Of a stretch of 64,000 nt of DNA, positions 62,819 through 64,000 are shown piece after piece. Each line of letters starts with the position of its first letter. Within the stretch, counting starts at the first letter, position 1. Both the position numbers and the translations under genes were made by a program. The stretch is from Pedobacter terrae (GTDB taxonomy: Bacteria > Bacteroidota > Bacteroidia > Sphingobacteriales > Sphingobacteriaceae). Below the pieces are notes generated by a model. It did not search any database. It was not told where the DNA came from and worked only from the letters and a program-made list of their open reading frames with translations. Location of the stretch: assembly GCF_900100705.1 (NCBI RefSeq), contig NZ_FNCH01000025.1:1-64000 (forward strand), in the 5' to 3' direction.

Positions 62819-64000
62819 TTAGTTGAAATTGTAACGAACACCAAATTGCATGTAATAGGTTGATGAAATGGTTTGTGAAGTTCCAAATGAATCTCTCACG
62901 ATATCACCTTGCGCATTAGCAACTCTAAACGTAGGTTTTGTTGTTGCACTGATAGATGATACGTTTTGAGGAACTAGGATAGCAGAATTGTTTGCAAAGT
63001 TCACATTACCCCATTTACGGTTTAATAAATTACCTACGTTGAAGATATCAACTGTAAATTGAAATGAATTTTTAGATTTTCCGTAGTTTCTAAAAACTTC
63101 TTGCGTTAATCTAAAGTCAAATTGATTTCTCCATGGCAACAAGGCACCGTTACGTTCAGCATACTGACCTTTATGCTGGCTTAAGTAAGGATCATTGTTA
63201 ACATAGTTCATGAAAATATCGTTTTGCTCTTGAGCACTATATGCTCTTGCATACCCAGTTGTACCAGCAGGGATATTTACAAAATTTATCTCAGATGCAT
63301 CACGTGGAACATAAATCAAATCATTTGTTTGTCCGTCGCGGTTAAAATCTGCACTATAGCTATATGAATATCTTCCTTGTTGTGATCCAGAATAAAATAA
63401 TGAGAATGAAGTAGCTAAATTCTTTAAGTATTCTTTTCTGTATGAAATGTTAGCAACAATACGATCAGGTGTTAAATTTTGAGAATAACTTAAAGTTGGA
63501 TTATTCGGGTTTGTTGAAGTAAATGGAATAGACCATAAGTTTAACAATTGATCACCAGTACCATCACCGTAATTACGTTGATCAGATCTGGTATAAGCAA
63601 TCATTGCAGATAAACCACCCTGAAATTGTTTTGTTAATTGTGCAGTAGCTTGCCAGTTGTAACCACCTTTAGCATTGGTCATTTGAACAACGTTTAAAGC
63701 TGAAGTACCGGTAGTACTTGGAATACCAGCAGATGTAATATTTACAACCTGTCTAGAGTTTGTAGAACTTCCGTAGAATGGTCTGTTATCCGGGTAACCT
63801 GGGATATTTAATGCCGTTGGCTCCTGCAAATTCAGGTTTTGTCCAACTGCTACATTAAGATCTTTTCCATATACACCTTCTAATGTTGCTACAACACCAC
63901 CAGGTAATCTAAAGTCAACAGCTAAACTTGACTTCCATGTTTGAGGAAATTTCAGGTTACGTGATAATGCACTGATTGTTCCAGGGATACTTGTTCCGGC
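62819..64000 (-). CDS. Oar-like TonB-dependent receptor, 3' part, runs off the right edge
   Basis: The open frame continues to base 64000, so only the last 393 residues are here. They are C-terminal beta-barrel sequence. FKYDL-type strands include ISYRKEYLKNLATSFSLFYSG, YSYSADFNRDGQTNDLIYVP, WRNQFDFRLTQEV and QFTVDIFNVGNLLNRKWGNV, ending in YMQFGVRYNFN, a typical outer-membrane terminal signal with final aromatic-type residues. NRDGQTNDLIYVP and FNVGNLLNRKWG are marks of Oar-like receptors. The lipoprotein gene follows 17 bp downstream. Confidence 0.9.
   Translation of the reverse strand, partial: AGTSIPGTISALSRNLKFPQTWKSSLAVDFRLPGGVVATLEGVYGKDLNVAVGQNLNLQEPTALNIPGYPDNRPFYGSSTNSRQVVNITSAGIPSTTGTSALNVVQMTNAKGGYNWQATAQLTKQFQGGLSAMIAYTRSDQRNYGDGTGDQLLNLWSIPFTSTNPNNPTLSYSQNLTPDRIVANISYRKEYLKNLATSFSLFYSGSQQGRYSYSYSADFNRDGQTNDLIYVPRDASEINFVNIPAGTTGYARAYSAQEQNDIFMNYVNNDPYLSQHKGQYAERNGALLPWRNQFDFRLTQEVFRNYGKSKNSFQFTVDIFNVGNLLNRKWGNVNFANNSAILVPQNVSSISATTKPTFRVANAQGDIVRDSFGTSQTISSTYYMQFGVRYNFN

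Overview
The window looks like a chromosomal segment of a Bacteroidota, most likely Sphingobacteriaceae and Pedobacter-like. The evidence is low GC, outer-membrane TonB-dependent receptors with carboxypeptidase-like N-terminal domains, a GLPGLI-family protein, a type III glutamine synthetase, LytTR/LytS two-component genes, RteC and RHS relics, and promoters fitting the Bacteroidota pattern (TTTG, about 19 nt, TAnnTTTG).

Region 1 (1-4.8 kb) is decayed accessory DNA. It holds a 5'-truncated, twice-frameshifted RHS gene with a WHH-type nuclease tip, a DUF7716-like candidate immunity gene, a second small gene of unknown function, and a low-affinity iron permease relic.

Region 2 (5.1-32.3 kb) is the main accessory system: a class I lanthipeptide locus unusually rich in sugar chemistry. 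One precursor (9779-10003, plus strand) has its own near-consensus promoter. Facing it is a nine-gene minus-strand run, in transcription order: erythromycin-esterase-like protein, LanC with zinc ligands, full-length LanB, two-domain glycosyltransferase, LanC-like protein without zinc ligands, GT-B-like glycosyltransferase, GT2, C39-peptidase ABC exporter, HlyD adaptor. Around it lie three more glycosyltransferases (GT71-, GT32- and GT14-like), an FkbM methyltransferase, a luciferase-like monooxygenase, a nucleotide-sugar epimerase and a TonB receptor/GLPGLI pair. I infer that the product may be a glycosylated, otherwise tailored lanthipeptide.

Region 3 (29.9-34.2 kb) is a gene graveyard: a SnoaL-like gene with three in-frame stops, fused fragments of two regulators around a G11 run, an RteC fragment, an unknown broken gene and a recombinase tail. 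It ends at tRNA-His, where a 14-nt piece of the tRNA is duplicated.

Region 4 (34.4-50.0 kb) is mostly housekeeping: rnhA, fbp, a phosphoesterase, a serine hydrolase, a tRNA methyltransferase, a VOC protein, purL, tonB, type III glnA and purM. Dispersed palindromic repeats separate the genes, and one repeat appears to have entered the purL reading frame.

Region 5 (51.0-61.5 kb) is a second RiPP locus: LytTR regulator, sensor kinase, outer-membrane receptor, two near-identical 62-aa GG-leader peptides, a radical SAM/SPASM maturase, a 336-aa protein of unknown function, a C39 exporter broken by a one-base deletion in a G-run, and a small membrane protein. A perfect 13-bp hairpin separates the peptide genes from the maturase. 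The layout resembles a peptide-pheromone circuit with a modified peptide; this is inference.

The right edge (61.6-64 kb) has a metalloprotease relic, a lipoprotein gene and the 3' part of an Oar-like TonB receptor gene that continues outside the window.
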